From Leptolyngbya sp. NIES-3755 (GTDB lineage: Bacteria; Cyanobacteriota; Cyanobacteriia; Leptolyngbyales; Leptolyngbyaceae): 64,000 nt of DNA. The first letter of the stretch is position 1. Each line of letters starts with the position of its first letter. Under the pieces are notes generated by a model. It made no database searches. It had not been told where the DNA came from and saw nothing but the letters and a program-made list of their open reading frames with translations. The translations under genes were made by a program, and so were the position numbers. Shown here piece after piece: positions 42,234 through 50,936 of the stretch. Location: positions 2,985,030 through 3,049,029 of the forward strand of contig AP017308.1 of the NCBI GenBank assembly GCA_001548435.1, written 5' to 3'.

Positions 42234-42261
42234 CGATCGAGTTCCTAGATTAAATGTTGAA

Positions 42262-43002
42262 TTAAACAACGGAGCTTAAACATTTTTCCCACTGTATTTT
42301 GCTCTGTTTCAAAAGAACTTTTGCTTCTTCGATATCCTTGACAACCGTGACCAACTGATCTGATCCGCGATCGCGAGAAAGCGTATCGAGTTCAGCCCCT
42401 GCAACTTGAAACTCCTTCAGCCAATCGAAGCTATTTCCCACTGCAATCATCGGTGGAATCCAGCCCAACCTCACACTCGGATTGATGCGCCAAAGCAAAG
42501 ATTCAGAACGACATCGAAGTGCATGGTCGATCAGTTGTCCAACAAAAGCAACCTCAAGCATCGTTCCCCAACCACCCGGTAAAATGACAAATGCAGATGA
42601 TAATGAAGCAAAACATAGAAGTCTTAAAGAGAGACTCTTGCTTTGTAATACATAATCTCGAATCTGTTCTGAGTCCTCCCACGGCAAGAGTAAGCTATTG
42701 GCAATCGCGATCGCAGAACTTTCAAGCTTGCTTCGATGGTGTCTGAACGCTTCAGCCACAACAGACATGACTGAATGTGGATGTCCCCCTCCACCTTCGA
42801 TGATATCCGAGTCGATCTCAGCAAGGAATTCACCACATACTGCTGCATCCTGCAAAAAGTTCTTAGGATTGCGAGTTCCTGCGGTTCCAAATACAGCAGT
42901 GCGAAAATAAAACTTTTGTTCATTGGCGAGTACTTCAAACGATTCCTCAACGCCTTCAAACAAAGGACTTAAAACATCAAACAAAACAACTGACTTCTTC
43001 AT
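42262..43002 (-). CDS. LOG/Rossmann nucleotide-binding-like protein
   Basis: 246 residues from the ATG at 43002. It contains FVILPGGWGTMLEVAFVG, the PGGxGTxxE signature of LOG (cytokinin riboside phosphoribohydrolase-like) proteins. The earlier GGGGHPHSVMSVVAEAF occupies the position of the GGGxxGLM box. The usual GS.R..P segment near the N-terminus is altered (AVFGTAGTRNPKNF), so nucleotide monophosphate hydrolysis is uncertain. It ends 29 bases before the chorismate-lyase-like gene. Confidence 0.65.
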   Translation of the reverse strand: MKKSVVLFDVLSPLFEGVEESFEVLANEQKFYFRTAVFGTAGTRNPKNFLQDAAVCGEFLAEIDSDIIEGGGGHPHSVMSVVAEAFRHHRSKLESSAIAIANSLLLPWEDSEQIRDYVLQSKSLSLRLLCFASLSSAFVILPGGWGTMLEVAFVGQLIDHALRCRSESLLWRINPSVRLGWIPPMIAVGNSFDWLKEFQVAGAELDTLSRDRGSDQLVTVVKDIEEAKVLLKQSKIQWEKCLSSVV

Positions 43003-43083
43003 ATCTACAGTCCAGAACATTTTGAGAGAATTCGGCGATCGCAAAACGCAATTTTGCAACAGAGCCGTTATTGAATGATTTCA

Positions 43084-43365
43084 TTACACTGCCAGCAGAC
43101 AGCGGATGACGATGATGAAATCCATGATGCAAGTCACCAGAAATGCAAAGATAATCTGTGCAGTCCGTTTCTGAGTGGAAAAGAGGTACGAACCCAGATT
43201 TGCAAATCCAAACATTATCCAAGAAACAAGGCTGACTCCATCGGTTCTACCTTGAAGAACGGGGATAAGCTGAAATAGTGTTGCACTGGGAAAAATGATG
43301 GCGGGAAGCCAACCTGCGATCGTCCGCAGCGATTGACGATTGAATCGAGTCTTAGAAATTCTCAT
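43084..43365 (-). CDS. Small membrane protein, SemiSWEET/PQ-loop-like
   Basis: 93 residues with three hydrophobic segments. The conserved GWLPAIIFPSATLFQLIPVLQG and DGVSLVSWIMFGFANLGSYLF resemble the first and second helices of SemiSWEET/PQ-loop transporters, which work as dimers of three-helix subunits. The exact PQ motif is absent (LFQLIP). It is a paralogue of 46150-46416. Confidence 0.55.
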   Translation of the reverse strand: MRISKTRFNRQSLRTIAGWLPAIIFPSATLFQLIPVLQGRTDGVSLVSWIMFGFANLGSYLFSTQKRTAQIIFAFLVTCIMDFIIVIRCLLAV

Positions 43366-43459
43366 GGTTATGGGTTGTAGAAAGTATTACGACGAATGAT
43401 CAAAAATTGCTGTGGGCAGTCCCAACCGCCTTGCTGAGTCGTTTAGTCAAGAATTGCAC

Positions 43460-43633
43460 TCAATACCGTTTCAACTGATTCCGTCTCCACTCAGATCCCG
43501 CCGCAAAGCCTTGACGGTAGTAGAAAAAAATACTAAATAACCAATGTTGCAGCAGTGGAAAGCAACTCAGTGAGCCGTTTCTCCAACCCCAACAGTAAAG
43601 TCTATACAAGGAACCCATTCGTTGAATTTGCAT
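43460..43633 (-). CDS. Small aromatic-rich protein of unknown function
   Basis: 57 residues from the ATG at 43633, preceded by ATAGGAGAGCTATC, a strong ribosome site. The protein is rich in Trp, Tyr, Phe and Arg (LYRLYCWGWRNGSLSCF, then LFSIFFYYRQGF, ending EWRRNQLKRY) and includes one short hydrophobic stretch. I recognise no family. It lies between the RTX gene and the SemiSWEET-like gene on the same strand. The rest of the 43366-43692 gap shows nothing else. Confidence 0.5.
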   Translation of the reverse strand: MQIQRMGSLYRLYCWGWRNGSLSCFPLLQHWLFSIFFYYRQGFAAGSEWRRNQLKRY

Positions 43634-43692
43634 GATAGCTCTCCTATTCAGTTCTCAGAGGTATTGCGAATTGTTAGGTCTTCACTTTTTGT

Positions 43693-44994
43693 TCAAACAA
43701 AGAAGATGCGACTCGTGTTGCTGCTAAATAGATTCGCAGACTGATTGGGCACGATCGCTAATAAATCTCCGTTCTGAAGAATCTGTGCGCCGTTTGCACT
43801 ATCCTCAAAGCTCAAACCTTCTAAGCTGATGACCTTAAAGCGCGTTGCACCCGCTTGATAGTTGTGAACCGTGTCGTAGCCTGCGCCTGCCGATAAAACA
43901 ACAGTGGCATTGCCATCTCCAAGGCAAACTGTGTCGAAGCCGATGCCACTTTTGATCAGGTCACTGCCACCGTTCGCAAAAATCTTGTCGTTTCCGGCTC
44001 CTGCTCGAATCGTGTCTGCTTGAGCACCACCATAAATCAAATCGTCGCCCGCACCGCCAATCAGCGTATCAATGCCGCCGTTGCCGTAGAGAGTATCATT
44101 TCCTGCACCCCCTTTTAGCGTTTCGTTGGCATCTGTTCCGTTGAGCGTGAGGGATTGACGGCTGGCTGTTCCGGTCACGATGCTCGATCTAGCGATCGGA
44201 ATATTTGAAGAACCAGGCAATACATCAATTTCGACAGTCAACGAATCCACCACATCAGACAATTGATAGTCGAAACCAAATGTAGTCGGAATCGGTTTCG
44301 TCAGCAAGTCTGTTACCAAGTTCTTATTGACAATTTCCCAGAAATCAGTCTCGTTGGGATAGGTTTTGAGAAAGTTATCAATATAGTTGTAGATCTGCGT
44401 AAACTCTGGATATTCAAGCGGATCTTCAATGCCAATGCCATCAATGTAATCATAGTCAATCGTTAAATTGATCGTTGCTCCACCTTGATGATCGATCGCA
44501 TAGTCATCAAACTTAAATTCCCAAGCCTCATCGAGTTCAACCCCATTGCTCTGCGGCAAACCATTGACGGATTCAACATCGGGTGTACCTGTCACGATGC
44601 TCGATCGAGCGATCGGAATATTTGAAGAACCAGGCAATACATCAATTTCGACAGTCAACGAATCCACCACATCAGACAATTGATAGTCGAAACCAAATGT
44701 AGTCGGAATCGGTTTTGTTAGGAGGTCTGTCACCAAGTTCTTATTGACAATTTCCCAGAAATCAGTCTCGTTGGGATAGGTTTTGAGAAAGTTATCAATA
44801 TAGTTGTAGATCTGCGTGAACTCCGGATACTCAAGTGGGTTTGTAGCACCGATTCCATCTTTGTAGTCGTAGCTCACTAACAAATCGATTGTTTCTCCAC
44901 CTTCGATCGCATAGTCATCGAACTTAAATTCCCAGCCTTCATCTAGCTTAGAAATTTCTGACCTGGAAGATGCTAAAGTTTGCGCTTCCTGCAT
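43693..44994 (-). CDS. RTX-type calcium-binding protein with a duplicated N-terminal domain
   Basis: 433 residues; GAGGTGACTAA precedes the ATG. Two tandem ~120-residue domains start GWEFKFDDYAI and AWEFKFDDYAI and share long identical stretches (FTQIYNYIDNFLKTYPNETD). A hemolysin-type calcium-binding repeat block follows (about 290-375: GGAGNDTLYGNGGIDTLIGG, GGAGDDLIYGGAQADTI), then a C-terminal tail of the kind used for type I secretion. The GG repeats are five to six copies of GGxGxDxLx. No dedicated ABC exporter or adaptor is next to it. The 45-120-residue domain is not one I recognise. Confidence 0.82.
   Translation of the reverse strand: MQEAQTLASSRSEISKLDEGWEFKFDDYAIEGGETIDLLVSYDYKDGIGATNPLEYPEFTQIYNYIDNFLKTYPNETDFWEIVNKNLVTDLLTKPIPTTFGFDYQLSDVVDSLTVEIDVLPGSSNIPIARSSIVTGTPDVESVNGLPQSNGVELDEAWEFKFDDYAIDHQGGATINLTIDYDYIDGIGIEDPLEYPEFTQIYNYIDNFLKTYPNETDFWEIVNKNLVTDLLTKPIPTTFGFDYQLSDVVDSLTVEIDVLPGSSNIPIARSSIVTGTASRQSLTLNGTDANETLKGGAGNDTLYGNGGIDTLIGGAGDDLIYGGAQADTIRAGAGNDKIFANGGSDLIKSGIGFDTVCLGDGNATVVLSAGAGYDTVHNYQAGATRFKVISLEGLSFEDSANGAQILQNGDLLAIVPNQSANLFSSNTSRIFFV
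44176..44420. repeat. Near-identical tandem coding repeat, unit B
   Basis: 245 bases nearly identical to 44593-44837, offset by 417 bases (139 codons), inside the RTX gene. The identity at the DNA level, including silent positions, indicates recent duplication or gene conversion. Confidence 0.9.
44593..44837. repeat. Near-identical tandem coding repeat, unit A
   Basis: Partner of 44176-44420. Differences are few and cluster in the stretch encoding LLTKPIP (GTTAGGAGG against GTCAGCAAG) and near the ends. Confidence 0.9.
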
Positions 44995-45068
44995 TTAGTC
45001 ACCTCTACAAGAGAATGAATGGGTAAAAAAGAGACAAAGTGATATCTGAAAAAATTCGGCAAAATCTT

Positions 45069-45111
45069 AATTTTGCAATAGAGCCAATATTGAATTACTT
45101 CATTACATTGC
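45069..45111 (-). repeat. Orphan copy of a gene-spacer sequence
   Basis: 43 bases (minus strand ends ...TTGCAAAATT) matching 43050-43092 at 37 of 43 positions. The 43050 copy covers the stop and 3' spacer of the SemiSWEET-like gene; a weaker match lies after its paralogue at 46120-46162. Here no such gene remains, so it looks like a remnant of another duplication. Confidence 0.6.
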
Positions 45112-45130
45112 TTGGATCGCAGGAGTAGGG

Positions 45131-45727
45131 TCATACAAGGAAAGAACGGTACATAGCATTGACTGAGCAGGGTGTCTCAGTTGAATCGTTACGTGTTCGG
45201 TGAACCTTTACTTTAGAAACTCCTAGTTGTTGTCTAACTTGTGAAACTGGGTGGTTCTTATAGGCACTAAAGTCAAGTTGATTGAGATTGCTAACCTGGA
45301 GCGATCGTCCATACGCAAACCCTGCATCGAAGGCTTGAAAGTCATTCCAGGAAAATCGATATTTTTTGGGATAGAGTGTGGATGACACTAACTTATAGAT
45401 GAGTTGATGTAACCGATTCGTTCGCGTGTCATTGCCCATGGTGAAGCCAATGATGAAAGCTTCATCAGCAAGAGAATGCTCCCGCAGATCGAGGAGAATG
45501 TGCATACAATCATGTCCGTAAAGGTCGATTTCTCCAGGAAGCGCGATCGGGCTACTTGGATTTTCAAACAGCCAGATGATGAATGGTACCTCTGTTTCAG
45601 GATCAACAAATACCTGTTGCACGGCATCGCCAAAAGTACAGCAATTTGAGTCGCTATAGCACTTTGGTTCTAATAGATGAATGGGTACAGAATTCAACTG
45701 AGCCGTCAAGTTTGATTGAATATCCAT
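45131..45727 (-). CDS. COQ4-like protein
   Basis: 198 residues from the ATG at 45727 (TTTAGGGA upstream). It contains [21 protein letters not shown], a match to the HDxxHx(10-13)E metal motif of COQ4, with 12 residues between the second His and the Glu. [21 protein letters not shown] in the second half is also COQ4-like. COQ4 acts on the ring of ubiquinone precursors; cyanobacteria make plastoquinone instead, so the substrate here is unknown. It stands in the same cluster as a chorismate-lyase-like protein. Confidence 0.65.
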
Positions 45728-45987
45728 CTGTAAATCCCTAAACAATCAACAAATAGAAAGAGAGAAGCTGAGTAAACAATCATGCTGCGATCGTTGCTTA
45801 AGACACTAGCGAAGAACATTTGGCTAGAACTCAGAGCCAGAAAAATAAATCCATAGCCGCTCAAAGCAACTTTGGCAGCGAGTAGACTACCTCCTGCAAT
45901 TGCACAAAAGCTGCTCGACCATCTTAGACGTGTCACTAGCATTGACTGTCTTTTGAGTCTCGAATTGCTTGAAATTTCTTTTAGCAT
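45706..45987 (-). CDS. Small membrane protein, YgjV/PnuC-like pattern
   Basis: 93 residues with hydrophobic segments [37 protein letters not shown] and [22 protein letters not shown]. The closing LGIYRW is common in small membrane proteins of this type in bacteria. Function unknown. It overlaps the COQ4-like start by 22 bases, suggesting coupled translation. Confidence 0.6.
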
Positions 45988-46149
45988 GGGACTATAGATG
46001 TTGTTAGCGGTGAATCTTGATCAGCAAATGGTTATAGCTGATCTCTAAACCAATACAAGTGCTGTTTTTGAAATTTATGCAATCCTGATCGCACGAAGGC
46101 ACGCTGCTGCGATTTTATTCACTTTGCAGCAGAACCAACACTGAATTTG

Positions 46150-46416
46150 CTACAGATGTAGCAAACAGCGCGTAACAATCATCAAATCCAGCACTGAATT
46201 GAACAGAAATGCAAGGATGATTTGGATCGTTTGCTTTTGGGTGGAAGAGATATATGCACCCAGATTCGCCACGCCAAACAGCGTCCAAGCTATCACGCTT
46301 ACGCCCTCTGTCCGACCTTGAATGACAGGGATGAGTTGAAGGAGCGTTGCGGTTGGAAAGATAATTGCGGGTAGCCAACCTGCAATCGATTGAAATCGAC
46401 GTTTTAAGACTTTCAT
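46150..46416 (-). CDS. Small membrane protein, SemiSWEET/PQ-loop-like (paralogue)
   Basis: 88 residues, closely similar to 43084-43365: GWLPAIIFPTATLLQLIPVIQG, GVSVIAWTLFGVANLGAY and a C-terminal LMIVTRCLLHL. The residues kept between the copies fall in the three hydrophobic segments. It is the first gene of the minus-strand cluster ending at 41652. No substrate is visible. Confidence 0.55.
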   Translation of the reverse strand: MKVLKRRFQSIAGWLPAIIFPTATLLQLIPVIQGRTEGVSVIAWTLFGVANLGAYISSTQKQTIQIILAFLFNSVLDLMIVTRCLLHL

Positions 46417-46495
46417 GGCAATTTTTGGTAAATTTCTAGATTCAGGTACAAATCCCTGAGTCTTAACTGCTAGTCCTATTCAACATAGGTGGAAA

Positions 46496-46544
46496 AACTT
46501 GCGTTGTCAGTCAGAAACGATCGGACTTGCGATCGGAAACGATC
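46496..46544 (+). repeat. Direct repeat R1 upstream of the NB-ARC gene
   Basis: 49 bases matching R2 (50500-50548) at 42 positions, in the same orientation. It contains GATCGGACTTGCGATCGGAAACGATC-like tandem GATCGG units. It lies 126 bases before the NB-ARC/WD40 start. Confidence 0.75.
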
Positions 46545-46669
46545 GGGTTCTTGCTCACCCGGATGGGTAATTTACTAATTTCTAGCAATTTTCTTAAAAT
46601 ATAGCGGTCTAATCTCAGTTAATGTAATTTATGAGTGTATAAAGCCGAATTCGCAGGAGAGTCCAGATC

Positions 46670-49369
46670 ATGACTTCCGAAGAAGCCTTAGCCCTGCTTG
46701 ACACTGTACTGCTAGGACAAAAACTTAGGGATGTCCAAGAACAGGTCTTTCGCTACACCTGGCAAGGATGGACTTATCCTGCGATCGCGGATCAGATCGG
46801 CTACGATACAGGGCACATTCGCGATGTCGGTGCAGAACTATGGCAGCAACTCACTCAGGCGACTGGAGAGAAAGTCAATAAGAATAATGTCCAAGCAGTG
46901 TTGCGGCGACACGCGCTCCAGCAGCAAAAGACTCAGAACTTAACGACTCACCGCAGGCAGCACCGGGGAGAGGCGAACACTTCGTGGGGCGAAGCCACCG
47001 ATGTCTCAAATTTCTATGGTCGTGATTCAGAACTGATGCAATTGGAGCATTGGATTGTCCATGAGCGCTGCCGATTGATCGGACTCTTAGGCATGGGAGG
47101 AATCGGTAAAACAGCGCTGTCTGTCAAGCTAGCTCAGCAGATTCAAGACCAATTCGACTGCTTAATTTGGCGATCGTTACGCAATGCTCCACCGCTCGAA
47201 ACGCTGCTCACCGAGCTTGTTCCTTTGCTTTCGGATCAACAGGAAACAAAACCTGAACTGAGCAAACTCTTGGATTGCTTACGCCAATCCCGTTGTTTAA
47301 TCATCCTCGACAATCTAGAAACCGTGTTGGATGCTGAGGGAGTTGGACAATTTCGCGGTGGATTTGAAGGCTATGGTGAACTGCTGCATCTGGTGGGAGC
47401 AACCGTTCATCAAAGCTGTATCCTACTTACAAGCCGTGAGAAACCTGCGGAGCTTGCAAATTTAGAAGGAGTTAATTTAGCGGTTCGCTCATTTAGGTTA
47501 GACGGGTCTCAAGAGGCAGCGCAAGCGATTATGCAAGCCAAAGGACTAATCGGAACTGACCTGCACAAACAAGTATTAGGTAAACGTTATGGCAACAACC
47601 CTCTCGCCTTAAAGATTGTCGCGGCTTCAATTGAAGAACTATTTGCAGGTAATGTGGAGATGTTCTTGAACGAAGATACTTTTATCTTTAATGGAATTCG
47701 ACGGTTGTTAGATGTTCAATTTGAGCGCTTACCGCCGCTTGAACAATCAATCATGTACTGGCTTGCAATTAATCGTGAATGGACAAAGATCGCTGACCTT
47801 CACACAGACCTTGTACCTCCCGTTGCCAAAGGCAAGATTTTAGAAGCACTTGAAGCTTTATACGGTCGCAGTTTGTTAGAGCGCCAAACTAACGAGTACA
47901 CGCAACAGTCTGTTGTTATGGAGTATGTGTTCGATCGTCTAATCACAGCGATCACAACGGAATTAATCACATTTGAATTTTCACTGTTGCATTCTCATTC
48001 ACTTATAAAGACGACTGTGAAAGATTACATACGAGAAAGTCAAGAGCGACTGATCTTAAGTGCGATCGCAGCTCAACTCCATCAACACTTTCCATCAACT
48101 TCTGCGCTCAAGGATCAGCTTCGGAGCGCGACTGATCAACTTCGACATCATTCACAATCGTGCTACGCTGCCGGGAACTTACTCAATCTCTGCCAACACT
48201 TGCAGCTTGATTTAACCGGGTATGACTTCTCTCGCTTGACCATTCGCCACGGGTATTTCCGTCAGAATGCACTGCGTCAAGCAAATTTTACTCAGGCTCA
48301 CCTGATCGATCCCGCCTTTGTTCAACCGTTTGGCAATGTGCTGTCGATCGACTTTAGCCCTGATGGACAATGGCTAGCCACTGGGGATGTGAGTGGGCAA
48401 GTCAGACTCTGGAATGTTGCAAATGGGCAAGTCGAGCACACTTGGGCAGGACATCATTTTTTCACAAAGACTGTTTGCTTTAGTCCCAATGGCAAACAGC
48501 TTGCAAGTGGTTCTCATGATTTTTTCGTCAAAATTTGGGACATTCAAACGCGACAATGTTTGCGATCGTTCAACGGACATCAGAATGTCGTGATAGCGCT
48601 TGCTTGGAGTTTAGATGGGCAGTTCCTGATTAGTGCAGATTGGTATAGTATCAAGCTTTGGGAAGTTGCAACTGGGCAATGTATTGCAGAACTAACACCA
48701 GGTGCTAAGGCAATAATCTTATCGATGACTCGCCATCCAACACGGGATCTATTTGCACTGTGCATGGATAGCCAGATTCAGCTTTGGGATTTGAGCGATC
48801 GCAAATCGCAACACTACACTCGTACCCTCATTGGACATACTGCCCTAACATTTTACGCAGCGTGGCATCCAGACGGAAGAAGACTCGCGACCGCTTCCCA
48901 CGATCAGACGCTCAAAGTTTGGGACACTCACACCGGCGACTGTCTGATCACACTGCAAGGGAATAGCCCGATGTGGACAGTGCTTTGGCTCTCAGATGGG
49001 CGAACGCTCGCTAGCACAAATTCGGATGGGTTGCTGCAAGTGTGGGATAGTGAAACGGGGCAATGTGTGCGCGTGATTCGAGCACACCAAGTCATGATCT
49101 GGGCGCTGATTGCTCATCCGACTCGTCCTGTTATTGCAACGGGCAGCGAAGAACAGAATGTTAAATTCTGGAGTACTCAAACCTGGGATTGTTTAAGAAC
49201 GCTCCAGGGCTATGACAATACATTATGGAATGCTGAAACTGGAGAATGCTTACAGACGCTGCAACCGGATCGTCCTTATGAAGGGATGAATATTACTGGA
49301 GTAACTGGCATTACCCCAGCTCAACAGCAGTCCTTGATCAGTTTGGGTGCCGTCGAACGAATAGATTAA
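46670..49369 (+). CDS. NB-ARC/WD40 STAND-type protein
   Basis: 899 residues with a CAGGAGAG ribosome site. An N-terminal HTH-like domain (about 1-85: [18 protein letters not shown]) of the kind found in cyanobacterial STAND proteins is followed by an NB-ARC ATPase (P-loop [14 protein letters not shown], Walker [20 protein letters not shown]). A helical linker leads to a WD40 propeller from about residue 560: seven recognisable blades ([35 protein letters not shown]) and a fragment of an eighth. The final blade is short, jumping from TLQGYDN to [10 protein letters not shown]. Such proteins are signal-triggered ATPases; some act in antiphage or programmed-death responses, but no effector domain is visible here. 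Confidence 0.88.
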   Translation: MTSEEALALLDTVLLGQKLRDVQEQVFRYTWQGWTYPAIADQIGYDTGHIRDVGAELWQQLTQATGEKVNKNNVQAVLRRHALQQQKTQNLTTHRRQHRGEANTSWGEATDVSNFYGRDSELMQLEHWIVHERCRLIGLLGMGGIGKTALSVKLAQQIQDQFDCLIWRSLRNAPPLETLLTELVPLLSDQQETKPELSKLLDCLRQSRCLIILDNLETVLDAEGVGQFRGGFEGYGELLHLVGATVHQSCILLTSREKPAELANLEGVNLAVRSFRLDGSQEAAQAIMQAKGLIGTDLHKQVLGKRYGNNPLALKIVAASIEELFAGNVEMFLNEDTFIFNGIRRLLDVQFERLPPLEQSIMYWLAINREWTKIADLHTDLVPPVAKGKILEALEALYGRSLLERQTNEYTQQSVVMEYVFDRLITAITTELITFEFSLLHSHSLIKTTVKDYIRESQERLILSAIAAQLHQHFPSTSALKDQLRSATDQLRHHSQSCYAAGNLLNLCQHLQLDLTGYDFSRLTIRHGYFRQNALRQANFTQAHLIDPAFVQPFGNVLSIDFSPDGQWLATGDVSGQVRLWNVANGQVEHTWAGHHFFTKTVCFSPNGKQLASGSHDFFVKIWDIQTRQCLRSFNGHQNVVIALAWSLDGQFLISADWYSIKLWEVATGQCIAELTPGAKAIILSMTRHPTRDLFALCMDSQIQLWDLSDRKSQHYTRTLIGHTALTFYAAWHPDGRRLATASHDQTLKVWDTHTGDCLITLQGNSPMWTVLWLSDGRTLASTNSDGLLQVWDSETGQCVRVIRAHQVMIWALIAHPTRPVIATGSEEQNVKFWSTQTWDCLRTLQGYDNTLWNAETGECLQTLQPDRPYEGMNITGVTGITPAQQQSLISLGAVERID

Positions 49370-49373
49370 ACGC

Positions 49374-50459
49374 TCAAGCGTTTCTGAATTGAGCTAAATT
49401 TTGCATCGCATCCCACCAGTGCGATCGTCCTTTCTTCTGATTCCAATCCCAATATTCACACCCCCAGAGCATCACTGAGCGATACCCCAACGCGGCAACG
49501 GAACGCACCAATTCGCTAGCTTGTAGAGGGGAAGAACTCGGATAGTTCAGTTTCCGAACCGGAACCAGTTCACCCGGCTCCCAAGGTTCCGCTTGGGCTT
49601 CAGCAATCCAGCTTTCTTTGCGATCGTCACTCAAAACTTGCTGCCAAATTTGCAGTTTACGCCAGTATGCCTCGCTCGGTTGAAGATAGGACTGTTTGCC
49701 ATCTGGAACCTTAGCATAAACATTGATCCCTACTGCATCTGCAAGTTTTCGACTCGCTTGAAAGGCTTGATCATCTTCGGGTTGAGGATGCGGAAGATGA
49801 ATGCCTGCTGTGAGTAGAATCTTTTGCTGCGATCGCGCCCTACTTCGCACGAGTTTCACTTCTTGCTGCACAAATTCAGGACTGATCGATCGTCCTCCGG
49901 TAATTTCAAATCGCACAAATGGCTCATTTTCGACTTGCCAGTAGTGCAGGCTAGAAGCATCACGAACGTGGGAAACGACTGCATCAATTAGCTTGAGTGT
50001 AAGATCGGCAATCGCTGGATTACTATCCATTGGCTTCTCAGAAGCTCGTGTATCGTAGTATGCCTCCAACCATCTTGGAAAATGGAATTCGGGATAGCGT
50101 GGCGCTTTCATGCCGACAGTTAAGACAACTTTGACGGTTCGTCGATCGCTTTCTTCGAGCAGCCAATCGATCGTTTTGAAATCGTATTGATTCTCTACAG
50201 CTTCGATTTCGTTCCAGTAGCTACAGAGGCGGATGCGATCGAAGCCCACCTCACAAAGTCGTTGAAAGGTATCCTGATAGTCCAGTCCCAAGTAAGAACA
50301 TTGAAGCTGGCTAAAAGTCGTTCCCAATAGAAAGGAAGATTCAGGTGGAGTAGACATGGCATTTACCTTTGATGACGAAATGACTCCTAAAACAGTCAAA
50401 CTGAGTCGTGCGGTGAACTGTCTACGGGTTAACTGCATTAACTGTGAGGCGACGACCAT
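49374..50459 (-). CDS. Exported glycoside hydrolase, GH-A clan
   Basis: 361 residues. The N-terminus LTRRQFTARLSLTVLGVISS has a twin-arginine-like motif and a hydrophobic run, so export by Tat is likely. The TIM-barrel part has FDRIRLCSYWNEIE, HYWQVENEPFVRF (the Glu of NEP is the expected acid/base) and KESWIAEAQAEPWEPG (the likely nucleophile). It resembles GH5/GH10-like clan members; the exact family and substrate are not assigned. It ends only four bases from the NB-ARC gene, convergent. Confidence 0.78.
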   Translation of the reverse strand: MVVASQLMQLTRRQFTARLSLTVLGVISSSKVNAMSTPPESSFLLGTTFSQLQCSYLGLDYQDTFQRLCEVGFDRIRLCSYWNEIEAVENQYDFKTIDWLLEESDRRTVKVVLTVGMKAPRYPEFHFPRWLEAYYDTRASEKPMDSNPAIADLTLKLIDAVVSHVRDASSLHYWQVENEPFVRFEITGGRSISPEFVQQEVKLVRSRARSQQKILLTAGIHLPHPQPEDDQAFQASRKLADAVGINVYAKVPDGKQSYLQPSEAYWRKLQIWQQVLSDDRKESWIAEAQAEPWEPGELVPVRKLNYPSSSPLQASELVRSVAALGYRSVMLWGCEYWDWNQKKGRSHWWDAMQNLAQFRNA

Positions 50460-50499
50460 TGCTTTAACTCGATTGCTCTAAGTCTAAAGTAGACAATAG

Positions 50500-50548
50500 A
50501 ACTTGCGGTGTCAGTCGGAAAAGATCGGATGTGCGATCGGAAATAATC
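50500..50548 (+). repeat. Direct repeat R2, downstream of the response regulator
   Basis: 49 bases, 42 identical to R1 (46496-46544). It lies between the start of the glycosidase gene and the response-regulator stop. R1 and R2 bracket the NB-ARC and glycosidase genes in direct orientation. Confidence 0.75.
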
Positions 50549-50561
50549 TGAATTGCAATCT

Positions 50562-50933
50562 TCAGAGTTCTAAAATTGCAGCAATTTGATCTGCTAAGGT
50601 TAATGGATCATAAGGTTTCGTAATCACAGCCGCGATCGCGAATTGGGTAAACTGACGACGATCGGAAGCCTGAGCTTTGGCAGTTAAGAGAATCACTGGA
50701 ATGTTATGAGTTGCTGGATTTGCTTGGAGCCGCTCGAAGGTTGCTAATCCATCCATATCGGGCATCATCACATCGAGCAGAACGGCATCGGGTTGCTCGA
50801 TCGCGGCTTTTTCTAACCCTTCTGCACTTGATCCAGCCGTTAGCACTTCCCATCCTCGTGCAATCTCTAAGCACAGTTGTGTTGTTTCTCGAATGTCTGG
50901 CTCATCATCAATAATCAAAATTCGTTTGGTCAT
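50562..50933 (-). CDS. Single-domain response regulator (CheY-like)
   Basis: 123 residues, a receiver domain alone: D9-D10, phospho-acceptor D54 in AVLLDVMMPDMDG, T/S switch in VILLTAKAQ and K in ITKPYDP. It has no DNA-binding output, so it works by protein interaction. It starts 3 bases after the stop of the split sensory kinase and is the expected phosphotransfer partner; with the kinase broken it may now be orphaned. Confidence 0.92.
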   Translation of the reverse strand: MTKRILIIDDEPDIRETTQLCLEIARGWEVLTAGSSAEGLEKAAIEQPDAVLLDVMMPDMDGLATFERLQANPATHNIPVILLTAKAQASDRRQFTQFAIAAVITKPYDPLTLADQIAAILEL

Positions 50934-50936
50934 ACT

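Noticed and set aside
42624-42959. 111-codon frame within the LOG-like gene
   Set aside because: Overlaps a coding sequence with a recognisable PGGxGTxxE motif in another frame.
46115-46378. 87-codon frame overlapping the SemiSWEET-like gene
   Set aside because: Different frame from the gene whose paralogue at 43084 conserves the other frame.
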